From Nitrososphaerota archaeon (lineage in GTDB: Archaea; Thermoproteota; Nitrososphaeria; Nitrososphaerales; JACQRY01), in the NCBI GenBank assembly GCA_016206275.1, contig JACQRY010000119.1:1-12661 (forward strand): DNA of 12,661 nt. The letters run 5' to 3'. The notes beneath the pieces were generated by a model. It saw nothing but the letters and a program-made list of their open reading frames with translations, made no database searches and had not been told where the DNA came from. Position numbers and translations under genes: made by a program. Shown one piece after another: positions 12,516 through 12,661 of this stretch (the first letter of the stretch is position 1; each line of letters starts with the position of its first letter).

Positions 12516-12661
12516 ATGAGGCCCAATACGTTGCGACCTAAAATCTACGTCGCGGCATATGGTACAGGTCTTGGCCATGTAAGTAGAATGATTAGAGTCG
12601 CTAGGAACCTGGAGAAAGCAGGAGGCCAGATTCTGTTTTCCACGTGGGGTGAGGCTGCTAC
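12516..12661 (+). CDS. Glycosyltransferase (GT1/GT28 MurG-like fold), N-terminal fragment
   Basis: The frame from ATG 12516 stays open to the end of the window, giving the first 48 residues. A short polar start is followed by a hydrophobic strand (KIYVAAYGTG), the glycine-rich loop GTGLGHVSRM, and a helix (IRVARNLEKAGG) leading to strand QILFSTWGEA. The GxGxGHxxR pattern after the first strand is characteristic of GT-B glycosyltransferases such as the MurG/UDP-GlcNAc 2-epimerase-like group, which transfer sugars to lipid or protein acceptors. The substrate cannot be told from the fragment. The ATG directly follows the AMMECR1 TGA, and AGGAAGAG (12501-12508) lies 7 bases upstream, so it belongs to the same transcript. 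Confidence 0.75.
   Translation, partial: MRPNTLRPKIYVAAYGTGLGHVSRMIRVARNLEKAGGQILFSTWGEAA

Overview
This window reads as archaeal chromosome, most likely a mesophilic Thermoproteota lineage such as Bathyarchaeia. That placement is an inference from gene content and style, because no rRNA gene is present. The archaeal signs are a NucS/EndoMS endonuclease beside a RadA/Rad51-family ATPase, an archaeal-length NFACT (Rqc2/RqcH-type) protein, an AMMECR1-domain protein, a Mut7-C RNase-like protein with a zinc ribbon, and many TTG and GTG starts. Several genes also have a TATA-like box about 26-30 bases before the start codon, as expected for leaderless or nearly leaderless archaeal transcripts. I see no insertion sequence, integrase, CRISPR array, tRNA or rRNA.

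Layout. 1-174 is the C-terminal tail of a membrane-anchored protein. 253-1062 is an inositol-monophosphatase/FBPase-family phosphatase and 1180-1644 a Nudix (Ap4A-hydrolase-like) protein, both on +. The minus-strand pair 3054-1586 is an unrecognised protein with an internal duplication followed by pyrF (OMP decarboxylase). pyrF runs tail to tail into the Nudix gene with a 59-base overlap. The minus-strand pair 4768-3140 is citrate synthase then a two-CBS-domain protein, 6 bases apart. A SRPBCC-fold protein lies at 5027-5473 on +.

5474-6182 is a 709-base stretch without a convincing gene. It holds a near-consensus, almost symmetrical TATA box, a strongly A+C-biased segment and a 12-base direct repeat. 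nucS (minus) and a divergent RadA paralogue (plus) then share a 94-base promoter region. A small unknown helical protein (8030-8482) overlaps tail to tail with a three-helix membrane protein resembling EMC6. Head to head with the latter starts a tight + strand run: NFACT, CBS plus zinc ribbon, Mut7-C, AMMECR1 and a glycosyltransferase cut by the window end.

How the genes may work together. PyrF makes UMP and citrate synthase feeds the citrate branch of central metabolism. NucS and the RadA paralogue suggest a mismatch-cleavage and recombination locus. The NFACT-led run, next to an EMC6-like protein, suggests a cluster around ribosome rescue, RNA processing and membrane insertion. The individual family calls are mostly strong. 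The functional links between neighbours are inference.

Most worth a second look: the RadA paralogue with Ser in place of the expected catalytic Glu and of the ATP-sensing Gln; the EMC6-like protein beside an Rqc2-type gene; the duplicated-domain unknown coupled to pyrF; and the gene-free 5474-6182 region.
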